Assembly: GCF_001645125.1 (NCBI RefSeq)
Contig: NZ_LXKA01000336.1
Span: 1-56,563 of the forward strand
DNA from: Paraburkholderia ginsengiterrae
GTDB lineage: Bacteria > Pseudomonadota > Gammaproteobacteria > Burkholderiales > Burkholderiaceae
Direction: 5' to 3'
Length of the DNA stretch: 56,563 bases
Part shown: positions 44,529-53,224 of the stretch, one piece after another
How positions within the stretch are numbered: position 1 is the first letter of the stretch
How the letters are laid out: every line of letters starts with the position of its first letter
Notes under the pieces: generated by a model
Database searches by the model: none
Told to the model about the DNA's origin: nothing
Seen by the model: only the letters and a program-made list of their open reading frames with translations
Made by a program: the position numbers and the translations under genes

Positions 44529-46229
44529 ATGCAACCCCTCATCGCGGGAAACCTTGACTCGCGCGCTTCCGCCCGTGGCATCACGCGCGCAGAGAGGCGT
44601 GTGATCATCGCCGCTTCGCTCGGAACGGTACTCGAACTGTACGATTTCTTTGTCGTCGGGCTTCTGGCGAACGAGCTGGCAAAGGCCTTCTTTTCGGGAA
44701 TCAATCCCGCAGCCGCCTACATTTTCACGTTACTCGGCTTTGCCGCCGGCTTCGTGCTGAGACCGTTCGGCGCATTGGCGTTCGGACGCATCGGAGACCT
44801 CTTCGGCCGAAAGCGAACCTTTCTCGTGACGATCGTCATGATGGGCGCATGCACGTTCGGAATAGGCCTGATACCGGGCTACCCGATCGTCGGCATTGCG
44901 GCTCCGATGCTGTTCATCGGCATGCGTCTGCTGCAGGGGCTGGCGCTAGGTGGCGAGTTCAGCGGTGCGGTGATTTATGTCGCGGAGCACGCGCCCGCCC
45001 GCGCTCGCGGCGCGTGGACATCGTGGATCATTCTGACTGCGGCGCTCGGTCTGCTGCTATCGTTTGCCGTCGTGCTTCCGCTGCGCGTCCTCGTCGGCAA
45101 GGACGCGTTCGTGGACTGGGGCTGGCGTATCCCGTTTCTCGTTTCGAGCATCCTGCTTGCGATCTCGGTCTGGGTTCGACTGAAGCTGGATGAGTCGCCA
45201 GAGTTTGCGCGGATGAAAGCGGCGGGGACGTTGTCGAAGGCGCCGATCGCGGAAACGTTCGGCCAGTGGAAACATCTGAAGCTGGTGCTGATCGCTTTCT
45301 TTGGCATGGTGGCCGGCCAGGCAGTGGTCTGGTACACGGGCCAGTTCTACACGATGTTCTTCCTGACGAAGGTACTGAAGGTGGATGACGCGAGCGCCAA
45401 CCTGCTTGTCATTGGCGCGACAGTGGCGACTGCTCCGCTGTACTTCTTCTTCGGATGGCTGTCCGACCGCATCGGGCGCAAGCCGGTCTTTCTCTCGGGC
45501 TTGCTGCTCGCCGCGCTCTGTTTCCTTCCGCTTTTCCGGATGATGAGCCATTACGCCAATCCCGCGCTGGAACGGGCGCAGCAGCAGGCGCCGGTTGTCG
45601 TGGTGGCGGACATCAGCCAATGCGCGCTGCAATTCAATCCCACCGGGACCGCGACCTACAGCAGCAGTTGCGACGTGGTGAAGGCAACCCTCGGGAAGGC
45701 AGGCCTCAGCTACACGACGGTGCCTGGTCCGTCGGGTGCGGTGGCGCAGGTCAGGATCGGTGCGGACCGGATCATCGGGTACGACGCACGTGTGTCCGAC
45801 GCACACGTGCAATCCCGTCTCTTCGATAACGCGCTACGCGCGGCGTTGTCGCGCAACGGCTACCCGGAGGGGACAGCGGACCTTGCTGCGATGAACATGC
45901 CCATGCTGTTCCTGCTGCTCGTCATCAGCTTGAGCTTCGGGACGATGACGTTCGCACCGTCGTCCGCGATGCTGGTCGAGCATTTTCCGTCGCGCATTCG
46001 CTACACAGCGATGTCGTTTCCGTATCACCTCGGGTCCGCCATTTTCGGTGGATTCCTGCCTGCCGCCGCATTTGCAATCGTTGCTGCCACAGGCGACATA
46101 TTTTCCGGTCTGCGATATCCCGTCACGGTGGCGAGCATGGCCTTCGTCGTCACGTTGTTTCTCGCGAAGGAGTCGCGGGGCAAACCCATTGCGGACGCTT
46201 CGCCAGTCCAGGCATCCCAGTCGAGGTAA
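44529..46229 (+). CDS. MFS transporter of the metabolite:H+ symporter (MHS) family with a large inserted loop
   Basis: Probable proton-coupled uptake of a carboxylate or related metabolite. It has 566 residues, longer than the usual ~430-450 of the family. The MHS signatures are VLELYDFFVVGLLANELAKA in TM1, GRIGDLFGRKRTFL in loop 2-3, and GWLSDRIGRKPVFL in loop 8-9. An extra ~115 residues (about 340-455) with two Cys lie between TM9 and TM10, on the periplasmic side; this segment is hydrophilic and looks like a small folded domain. It heads the catabolic region and is opposite a LysR gene. Confidence 0.92.
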   Translation: MQPLIAGNLDSRASARGITRAERRVIIAASLGTVLELYDFFVVGLLANELAKAFFSGINPAAAYIFTLLGFAAGFVLRPFGALAFGRIGDLFGRKRTFLVTIVMMGACTFGIGLIPGYPIVGIAAPMLFIGMRLLQGLALGGEFSGAVIYVAEHAPARARGAWTSWIILTAALGLLLSFAVVLPLRVLVGKDAFVDWGWRIPFLVSSILLAISVWVRLKLDESPEFARMKAAGTLSKAPIAETFGQWKHLKLVLIAFFGMVAGQAVVWYTGQFYTMFFLTKVLKVDDASANLLVIGATVATAPLYFFFGWLSDRIGRKPVFLSGLLLAALCFLPLFRMMSHYANPALERAQQQAPVVVVADISQCALQFNPTGTATYSSSCDVVKATLGKAGLSYTTVPGPSGAVAQVRIGADRIIGYDARVSDAHVQSRLFDNALRAALSRNGYPEGTADLAAMNMPMLFLLLVISLSFGTMTFAPSSAMLVEHFPSRIRYTAMSFPYHLGSAIFGGFLPAAAFAIVAATGDIFSGLRYPVTVASMAFVVTLFLAKESRGKPIADASPVQASQSR

Positions 46230-46245
46230 ACGACTTGCACAATAA

Positions 46246-46374
46246 GTTGCTGACGCACTGGGCGTGCGCGGGGCCGCGTCGTTGGCGGACAGCGATACGA
46301 CAATCGTCTGCCCGGCGCCGCGCAAGATGAGCGTGCGGGACGCCGAAGGCATTCACGCCGCGTGTCTAGCCTGA
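46246..46374 (+). pseudogene. C-terminal-like coding remnant after the symporter gene
   Basis: After a stop at 46243, 42 codons read ALGVRGAASLADSDTTIVC and PAPRKMSVRDAEGIHAACLA, with good codon use, then stop at 46372. There is no start codon. It overlaps the 3' end of the convergent LysR gene by 9 bp. It may be the tail of a lost gene, or chance coding bias on the strand. I do not recognise it. Confidence 0.25.
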
Positions 46375-47295
46375 TCGCTTGCGATCTGTGCCGTCGTTCT
46401 CCGCTTCACCCGTCTGCTGTAAATGATCGACCAGCAGACGGGCCGCCACCGGCAAGCTGTCATACGAACGAATGCAGATATTCAGTTTGCGCGTGGTCCA
46501 CGACGCGTGCAGCGGAATGAGCCGGATGCCGAAGGTTTTCGCATAGCGTTGGGCCAGCCTTCTCGGCATGATTCCCAACCCCATGTTCGCTTCCACCATC
46601 AGGCAAACGGCATCGAAGCTGTTCACCTGCATCCGGAACTTCACCGGAAGGCCCAGTTCGCTGCTCGCCTTGATCAATTGCAGGTTGATAAAGCTGCCTG
46701 TCTGAAGGCCGACCAGGTGGTGTTCGAGCAGGTCCGCGGTTGTGAGCGATGCGCGACGGCCCAGCGTATGCCGCTGGGGTGCAACGACGACCAGATGATC
46801 CTCCCGGTATGGCAGGACCGTCACGCCCTCGGGCTGACTGCCGAGGTCGGCGTAAAAGCCTATATCGGCGGCATTCTGGGCCACGCCGCGCAGCGTCACC
46901 GTGCTGATCTGCTCTTCGAGTTGCAGTTGCACCAGCGGATACTTCTCGATGAAGGTTTGCAGATCGTGCGGGAGGAACTGCGCGATAGTCGACACGTTGG
47001 CGAAGATGCGAACGAGGCCACGCGTGCCGCTCGAATAGTCGCGCATCGACGCGTACACGTTGTCGAGATTGTTGATCACGCCGCGCGCCAGGTTCTGCAA
47101 CGCGGCGCCGGCGATGGTCAGCTCGATGCCCTTGTTGCTCCGGGCAAAAAGCTCAGTCGCAAGAATGGCCTCGAGATCGGAGATCCGCTTGCTGATTGCG
47201 GAGGCGGCAATGTGCTCCCGTTCGGCCGCCGCCGCGATCGTGCCCAGTTCGGCAACCGTCAGAAAAAGTTTCAGCGATACCGGATCGATTCGCAT
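46366..47295 (-). CDS. LysR-type regulator of the catabolic cluster
   Basis: Transcription factor of 309 residues from ATG 47295 (MRIDPVSLKLFLTVAEL). A helix-turn-helix covers residues 5-65 (GTIAAAAEREHIAASAIS, then KRISDLEAILATELFARS). The effector domain holds VRIFANVSTIAQFLP and DIGFYADLG. The much longer open frame upstream runs antisense through the aldehyde dehydrogenase gene and is not used. It lies between the symporter and dehydrogenase genes and is the obvious candidate regulator of both. Confidence 0.92.
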   Translation of the reverse strand: MRIDPVSLKLFLTVAELGTIAAAAEREHIAASAISKRISDLEAILATELFARSNKGIELTIAGAALQNLARGVINNLDNVYASMRDYSSGTRGLVRIFANVSTIAQFLPHDLQTFIEKYPLVQLQLEEQISTVTLRGVAQNAADIGFYADLGSQPEGVTVLPYREDHLVVVAPQRHTLGRRASLTTADLLEHHLVGLQTGSFINLQLIKASSELGLPVKFRMQVNSFDAVCLMVEANMGLGIMPRRLAQRYAKTFGIRLIPLHASWTTRKLNICIRSYDSLPVAARLLVDHLQQTGEAENDGTDRKRSG

Positions 47296-47341
47296 CGATA
47301 GCCCCCGCGTTCTCCGTATGAGAGCCCCGATTGAAGCATAT

Positions 47342-48800
47342 TTACCTGGACAACACGAATGGGTTCGCAATCCCCGGAACAGGATTGATGAACACGCTCC
47401 TGGCTTCGAGGTATTCGTGGATGGCACGCACCCCGTTCTCACGACCCATCCCGGACGCCTTGACACCGCCGAAAGGTGCCATATAGCTGACCACGCGATA
47501 TGCGTTGACCCATACGGTACCCACGTGCAATCGACGTGGAAGGGTGATCGCTCGTTGCAGGTTCTGTGTCCAGACGCCTGCTGCGAGGCCATAAGGACTG
47601 TCGTTGGCGATCGCAACGGCTTCGTCCTCGGTGTCGAACGGAATGACTGCCAGCACGGGACCGAACACCTCTTCGCGCGCTATGCGCATGTCGTTGCGCA
47701 CGCCGGTAAAGATGGTTGGCTCGACAAAAAGTCCCTGTTCGCAACCTGGGCGACGCGAGCGCTCGCCGCCCAGAACGCAACGTGCGCCTTCGGCTTTCGC
47801 GATGGCGATATAGCTGAGGGTCTTGTCGAGTTGAGGCAGCGTCGACACGGGGCCGATGTGGGTCGCCGGATCGCTGGGATCGCCGAGGCGCGCCGTCTTC
47901 ACGAATTGCGTGAATCGAGGACTGCACAAGGAGCCGCGAGCCGGCCATGCAGGTCTGTCCCGTCGCCGCGAAGATGCCTGAAACCACGCCCTTGACCGCA
48001 TCGTCAAGGTGTGCGTCTTCGAAAACGACGTTGGCCGATTTGCCACCCAGTTCCAGCGACACACGCTTGAACGTTTCCGCTGCGCTCAACGCCACCGCGC
48101 GCCCGCCGCTGTCACTGCCGGTAAAGGCGACGCGCGCCACCAGCGGATGAACGACCAGCGGTTGACCGACCTCGCTGCCGAATCCCGTGACGACATTGAC
48201 GACGCCAGGCGGAAAACCCACTTCCTCGCAGAGCCTGGCGAACTCGAGCGTCGACGCCGACGAGAACTCCGACGGTTTGATCACAACGGTGTTGCCGGCT
48301 GCAAGGGCCGGCGCTATCTTCCACGCAGCGAGCAGCAGCGGCGAGTTCCACGGCGCGATGGCCGCGACCACGCCTAACGGCTCATAGGTCACGTAATGCA
48401 TCATGCCGGGCCGGTCGATCGGCGTGACAGCGCCTTCGACCTTGTCGGCGAGGCCGGCGTAGTAATAGAACCACTGCGGCAGATACTCCATCTGCGCGAG
48501 CATCTCCGCTTTCAGCTTGCCGTTGTCCTTGACCTCCATATCGGCGAGATGCGCGGCGTTGGCCGCGATTGCGTCGCCGAGACGGTGCAGCAGCAGGCCA
48601 CGCGCGCTTGCTGTCGTGCGCGCCCATGGGCCGCTCTCGAAGGCCGCGTGCGCGGCCTTGACCGCGGCGTCGACGTCTTGCGCGGTCCCACGCGGGAAGC
48701 GGGCCCACGGCTGGGCGGTGTAGGGATCCGTGCTCTCGAAGGTCTCGCCGTTCGACGCGCCGCGCCATGTGGCGCCGATGCGCATTTCAAATGACTTCAT
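47342..48800 (-). pseudogene. Aldehyde dehydrogenase, broken by a short frameshifting deletion
   Basis: NAD(P)-dependent aldehyde dehydrogenase superfamily. The start ATG 48800 (MKSFEMRIGATWRG) has AGGA 8 nt upstream. The N-terminal ~290 residues are normal: IAPWNSPLLLAAWKIAPALA, the catalytic Glu in LELGGKSAN and the catalytic Cys in GQTCMAG. After SRLLVQSSIH the frame turns to nonsense (AIREDGAPRR). The family sequence resumes in another frame as QFVKTARLGDPSDPATHIG and runs to the proper end (ARSVFINPVPG). Comparison with typical members suggests about 23 nt are missing near 47,920. Confidence 0.85.
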
Positions 48801-49049
48801 CTGTCTCATCCTGTCGGTTTATGGACTATGCCCCGCGACACGCGCCGCGTCAGGTGCCGAGTGTGCGCGGGGCGCTCGACAGCGCAAAGTGTCCTTTTGC
48901 GAACGCGCCATCGCCATCCGCGATGGCGGGGAAACGATCGGATCGTGCGCCCGATTCCGACGCCGGATAAGGTGCGATACGGATAACTAACCGCTGATTG
49001 CGGGTGTCATTCGAGCCGTCGTTTTTGGAGATGGCAGACTCGCAAAGCA
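48801..49049. promoter_or_regulatory. Divergent control region of the catabolic genes
   Basis: A 249-bp gap between the broken aldehyde dehydrogenase gene (leftward) and the alcohol dehydrogenase operon (rightward). No gene is visible. It should contain the operon promoter and perhaps a LysR site, but I see no clean palindrome. Confidence 0.4.
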
Positions 49050-50321
49050 ATGGTTTTCAGCCGATCGCGACGCAGACATGATTCGAACTCACCACCTGTC
49101 GAACCCTGTGTCAGCACCGGACGAATCCAATTGGAAAACTTCACCCTTCGAGAACCGCGCTATCGCTTCACCGGACACGAACGTGTCCTGCACGACGTAT
49201 CTGCAGCGAATGCGCTTCCCGGCCTCCTGTCCCTGTTCGGCTACGAACGCGTATTCCTGGTTTGCTCCAGATCGATCAACACAAAGACGACGATCGTCGA
49301 GGAACTCAGCGCATGTCTTGGCAGCCGGCTGGTGGGTTTGACCGATGAGGTCGGCGAGCATTCTCCGTTGTCGAATGTGCTGAAGGCCGCACGTCATGCG
49401 CGGGACGTCCGCGCGGATGTCATCGTGGCGGTGGGAGGCGGTTCGGTCATGGACATGTGCAAGGCGATGCAGCTTTGCATATCAGAGGACGCATACGACC
49501 GGGACGCACTGCTCAAGCTGCAGTTCGTGCTCTCAGAAGACGGAACCGAGATGCTGACCACGTCGCGAGCCGCGCCGCGCATCCGGCAGATTGCCATTCC
49601 GACCACGCTGGCAACTTCCGAGTGGACGCCGGTCAGTACCCCGATCGATGACGAGACGCGTCTGAAGGCGCGCTTCGTCGTTCCAGACGGCTCGCCGCGC
49701 GCTGTCATTTACGACCCTGCGATTCTCGGTCAAACGCCGTCCCGTCTGCTGCTGTCGACGGGGATCCGGGGTCTCGATCATGCGATCAACACCGCGTGTT
49801 CTTCGTCCCCGCACCCGTTTGCAAGCCTGCTCGCCGAAAAGGCCATTCAGCTTTACATGGAGAACCTGCCGCTCCTGAGGGGCAGGGCGAGCCGCGAAGC
49901 ATTGATGAACTGCCAGCTCGCCACCTGGTACACGGGAATGGGACAGATGTCGGTGCCGCATGGTTTCAGCCACTGGATGGTTCACATCGTCGGCCCCTAT
50001 GGCGGGATCGCGCACAGCGACGCAGCGTGTGTGCTGATGCTCGCGCAAGCCAGGTGGCTCGACGGGTGGGCCGAGCCCCAGCACAGCCGGCTTCGCGCTG
50101 CGCTGGGCCAGCCAGACCGGCCGTTTCATGAAATCCTGCGCGAACTTCTGATACGGCTGGAGATGCCGATGACCCTAGACGACCTCGGACTGAGCCGCCA
50201 GCGGGTGGAAGCGATGATGCGTCCGGCGCTGGAGCATCCGATGGTCACGCTCAACAACCTTCGGCCAATCCGCACGGAGGAGGACCTGCGCGCCATTCTG
50301 GAGCTCGCGTGGAAAGCGTGA
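49050..50321 (+). CDS. Iron-type alcohol dehydrogenase / maleylacetate reductase family protein
   Basis: NAD(P)-dependent oxidoreductase of the Fe-ADH superfamily. It is 423 residues from ATG 49050; the first ~30 residues look unlike the family, and TTG 49131 (LENFTLREPRYRFTGH) is an alternative start. The dinucleotide motif VAVGGGSVMDMCKAM lies near residue 125. The metal-ligand region has GIRGLDHAIN and VPHGFSHWMVHIVGPYGGIAH, which suits the maleylacetate-reductase-like branch. It is the first gene of a five-gene rightward operon, probably acting on an alcohol or keto intermediate. Confidence 0.85.
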   Translation: MVFSRSRRRHDSNSPPVEPCVSTGRIQLENFTLREPRYRFTGHERVLHDVSAANALPGLLSLFGYERVFLVCSRSINTKTTIVEELSACLGSRLVGLTDEVGEHSPLSNVLKAARHARDVRADVIVAVGGGSVMDMCKAMQLCISEDAYDRDALLKLQFVLSEDGTEMLTTSRAAPRIRQIAIPTTLATSEWTPVSTPIDDETRLKARFVVPDGSPRAVIYDPAILGQTPSRLLLSTGIRGLDHAINTACSSSPHPFASLLAEKAIQLYMENLPLLRGRASREALMNCQLATWYTGMGQMSVPHGFSHWMVHIVGPYGGIAHSDAACVLMLAQARWLDGWAEPQHSRLRAALGQPDRPFHEILRELLIRLEMPMTLDDLGLSRQRVEAMMRPALEHPMVTLNNLRPIRTEEDLRAILELAWKA

Positions 50322-50381
50322 CGTCGCGCGGATCGATTCCCCCAATCCTTGAATCCCGTTTTGAACGCAGTGGAGATATAA

Positions 50382-51554
50382 ATGCGTAACGTCCTGATAG
50401 GCGGCATCGGAATGACGCCGTTTGGCAAGTTTCTCGACCGCAGCCTGAAGTCGCTTTCGGAAGAGGCCGTGGGTCACGCGCTGCGCGACGCGCGCGTGAC
50501 AGCGGACGACGTCGAACGCGTTTTCTTCGCGAATGCAGCAGCTGGCGTTGTTACCGGACAGGAGATGATTCGTGGTCAATCGTCGCTGCGCAACACGGGC
50601 CTGGACGGCAAGCCGATTTACAACATCGAGAATGCTTGCGCATCCGGTAGTTCGGCCTTGAACCTCGCGTGGCTATCGGTGGCATCGGGGCAGGCCGAGA
50701 CCGCGCTAGTGGTCGGGGTTGAAAAACTCTCGCATGAGGACAAGGCGGTCTCGTTCGGCGCGTTTGCGAAAGCAGTGGATATCGACGAACCGCTGGCGGG
50801 CGACGTCAAGGCTGGCAGCGGCTCGCTCTTCATGGACCTCTACGCAGCCAAGGCCCGCAAGTGGATGGTCAAGACCGGCGCCGACGCGAGCGATTTCGCG
50901 AGAGTGGTAGTCAAGAGCCGACGCGCGGGCTCCCTGAACGTCGCCGCCCAGTTCCGGAAAGAGACCACGATCGATGAAGTGCTGATGAGCCGCATGATCA
51001 GCGATCCGTTGACGCTCTTCATGTGCTCGTCGATTGGAGATGGCGCGGCCGCGGTGTTCGTCTGCTCCGAAGCGTACGCGGCGAAGCGCGATATCCGTCC
51101 GGTGTTCATCCGCGCGAGCGCGATCGTGTCCGCGAAGGCCGATGGCAGCGGGGATCTGGTTGCCGTCAGGGCTGCCCATGTGGCCTACGAAGAAGCGGGC
51201 ATTGGACCGTCGGATGTGCATGTCGTCGAACTCCATGACGCGTCGGCCCCGGCCGAGCTGATTCACTACGAAAATCTGGGTCTTTGCGCGCCCGGTGAAG
51301 GTCCCGCGCTGATCCGCTCGGGCGACACGGACATCGGCGGGCGCATCTCGGTGAACCCGAGTGGCGGGCTGCTCTCGCGCGGTCATCCGCTCGGCGCCAC
51401 GGGCGTCGCCCAGATCGTCGAGCTGACGCAACAGCTGCGGGGCACAGCGGGCGCGCGCCAGCGTCCGGGTGCAAAGGTCGCGCTCGCCGAAAACAACGGT
51501 GGTCAACTGGCGGGCGACTCCGCCGTGGCAGTGGTCACCATTCTCTCGACCTGA
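50382..51554 (+). CDS. Thiolase-family acyl-CoA C-acyltransferase
   Basis: Thiolase-fold protein of 390 residues, closest in pattern to SCP-x/lipid-transfer-type thiolases. The nucleophile Cys86 lies in NIENACASGSSA. HDASAPAEL and GHPLGATGVAQIVEL provide the conserved His regions. The canonical second Cys motif (CxGGGxG) is replaced by ENNGGQLAGDSA, as in the SCP-x subgroup, so cleavage of branched or unusual 3-ketoacyl-CoA is likely. It is preceded by GTGGAGATATAA. Confidence 0.88.
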   Translation: MRNVLIGGIGMTPFGKFLDRSLKSLSEEAVGHALRDARVTADDVERVFFANAAAGVVTGQEMIRGQSSLRNTGLDGKPIYNIENACASGSSALNLAWLSVASGQAETALVVGVEKLSHEDKAVSFGAFAKAVDIDEPLAGDVKAGSGSLFMDLYAAKARKWMVKTGADASDFARVVVKSRRAGSLNVAAQFRKETTIDEVLMSRMISDPLTLFMCSSIGDGAAAVFVCSEAYAAKRDIRPVFIRASAIVSAKADGSGDLVAVRAAHVAYEEAGIGPSDVHVVELHDASAPAELIHYENLGLCAPGEGPALIRSGDTDIGGRISVNPSGGLLSRGHPLGATGVAQIVELTQQLRGTAGARQRPGAKVALAENNGGQLAGDSAVAVVTILST

Positions 51555-51624
51555 CGCCGTCCACGGGCCGTTCAGCCGGTCGCGCATGACAAAGCGGATC
51601 CACCATTTCCACACGGACAGCACC

Positions 51625-52392
51625 ATGAATTCTGCAGAGAGAAGCAGCGACGCCGAAGTCGCAATCGTCACCGGTGGCGCCAGGGGCATTGGGCTCGGCA
51701 TCGCCACCGTCCTCGCGCGTTACGGCCGTCGCGTGGTCCTCTTCGATCGCGATCGCGACAGCCTGAATGAGGCGACGGCGTCGCTGTTGGCTGCGGGGGC
51801 CGACGTGTGCGGCATGGCCGTCGATGTAACGAGCAGCGAATCCGTCAATCACGCGATCGATGAAGTCGCGCAACGTTTCGGCGCGATCCACGTTCTGGTG
51901 AACAACGCCGGTATCGTGCGCGACAAGCGCATCACCAGAATGAGCGACGACGACTGGGACACGGTGGTCGACGTGAACCTGAAGTCCCAGTTTCTCTGCT
52001 GCCGCGCGGTGTTGCAGCATATGGCGCGGGCGGGCTACGGACGCATCGTCAATATGTCCTCGCGGGCGTGGCTGGGCGGTGTCGGGCAGGCGAACTACGC
52101 CGCGGCAAAAGGCGGCGTGGTGAGCCTGACCCGCAGTCTGGCGCTGGAGTGGGCGAGCGCTGGCGTGACGGTGAATGCGATTGCGCCGGGTATCGTCGAC
52201 ACACCGCTTTTCCGGGGATACGACGTGGATTTGCAGGAGAGGCTGCAACGATCCGTCCCGGTTCAACGGATCGGAACGCCCGAGGATATTGCGCAGGCAG
52301 TGCTCTTCTTTACGCAGAAGGAAGCCTCTTATGTCACGGGGCAGGTCCTCTATGTGTGCGGCGGCCGGTCGCTTTCGTCGCCGGGCGTGTGA
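51625..52392 (+). CDS. Short-chain dehydrogenase/reductase (FabG-like)
   Basis: NAD(P)-dependent oxidoreductase, 255 residues from ATG 51625 (MNSAERSSDAEVAIV); an ATG at 51586 is a possible longer start. The cofactor loop TGGARGIG is at residues 16-23 and NNAG at 93-96. The catalytic Ser (145/146), Tyr158 and Lys162 are in VNMSSRAWLGGVGQANYAAAK. In context it probably oxidises the 3-hydroxyacyl-CoA to the ketoacyl-CoA that the thiolase cleaves. Confidence 0.9.
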   Translation: MNSAERSSDAEVAIVTGGARGIGLGIATVLARYGRRVVLFDRDRDSLNEATASLLAAGADVCGMAVDVTSSESVNHAIDEVAQRFGAIHVLVNNAGIVRDKRITRMSDDDWDTVVDVNLKSQFLCCRAVLQHMARAGYGRIVNMSSRAWLGGVGQANYAAAKGGVVSLTRSLALEWASAGVTVNAIAPGIVDTPLFRGYDVDLQERLQRSVPVQRIGTPEDIAQAVLFFTQKEASYVTGQVLYVCGGRSLSSPGV

Positions 52393-52403
52393 GGGGAACG
52401 ACC

Positions 52404-53207
52404 ATGGCGATTCACTACGCAGTAAGGGACCATATCGCAACGGTGACCCTTGACCGTCCGGATGCGCTCAACGCGCTCGACCTCGCAAGCCTGGGCGACC
52501 TGAGAGATGCACTCAGTCGCGCGCGTGATGATGACGCTGTGCGCGTGATTGTTCTTACGGGTGCCGGCCAGAAATCGTTTTGTGTGGGTGCGGATCTGAA
52601 AAAGACACTTCCGCCTTCGACCGGCTTCGGTACGTCGTTCGTTAAATCGATCGATCGCTCGGCGGCCGAAGGCGTCTATGTCCGCCTGATGGACTTGACC
52701 TCGTTACGGATCTTCAAGCCGATCATCGCGGCTATCAACGGCTATTGCCTGGGCGGCGGCCTCGAGCTCGCGCTTCAGTGTGACCTGCGCGTCGCGTCGA
52801 CCCATGCTGTTTTCGGTTTGCCGGAAGCCGTTGTTGGCAGCATCCCCGCAGTCTGCGGCATTCAGTTGCTCCAGAAAGCGGTGCCGCCTGCCGTCGCGAT
52901 GAAGATGCTGCTCACCGGATGCAGGATCGATGCGTCGTACGCAGAGCGAATCGGCCTGGTGTCCGACCTCACGGCTCCTGAGTCGCTGATGGACACGGTG
53001 CGGGAACTCGCCAGGGCAATCGCGGACAACGGTCCGCTCGCGCTCCAGATGATCAAGAAGGTGGCGGAAACCAGCAGCAATGTGCCGCTGACTCAGGCTA
53101 TCGAATTCACCGAACTGGCATGGGGCGTGATCCGGGATTCGGAGGATCGGATCGAAGGGCGAAAGGCGTTCGCCGAAAGAAGAAAACCCCGGTTTCGTGG
53201 CCGGTAA
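52404..53207 (+). CDS. Enoyl-CoA hydratase/isomerase family protein
   Basis: Crotonase-fold enzyme of 267 residues from ATG 52404, with GAGGGGAACG upstream. The oxyanion-hole segments SFCVGADL (58-65) and INGYCLGGGLELAL are present. Both catalytic glutamates of true hydratases are kept: Glu121 in GGGLE and Glu141 in GLPE. It should hydrate a 2-enoyl-CoA. It is 11 bp after the SDR gene, in the same operon. Confidence 0.92.
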   Translation: MAIHYAVRDHIATVTLDRPDALNALDLASLGDLRDALSRARDDDAVRVIVLTGAGQKSFCVGADLKKTLPPSTGFGTSFVKSIDRSAAEGVYVRLMDLTSLRIFKPIIAAINGYCLGGGLELALQCDLRVASTHAVFGLPEAVVGSIPAVCGIQLLQKAVPPAVAMKMLLTGCRIDASYAERIGLVSDLTAPESLMDTVRELARAIADNGPLALQMIKKVAETSSNVPLTQAIEFTELAWGVIRDSEDRIEGRKAFAERRKPRFRGR

Positions 53208-53224
53208 AGAGCAAGGAGACAACC

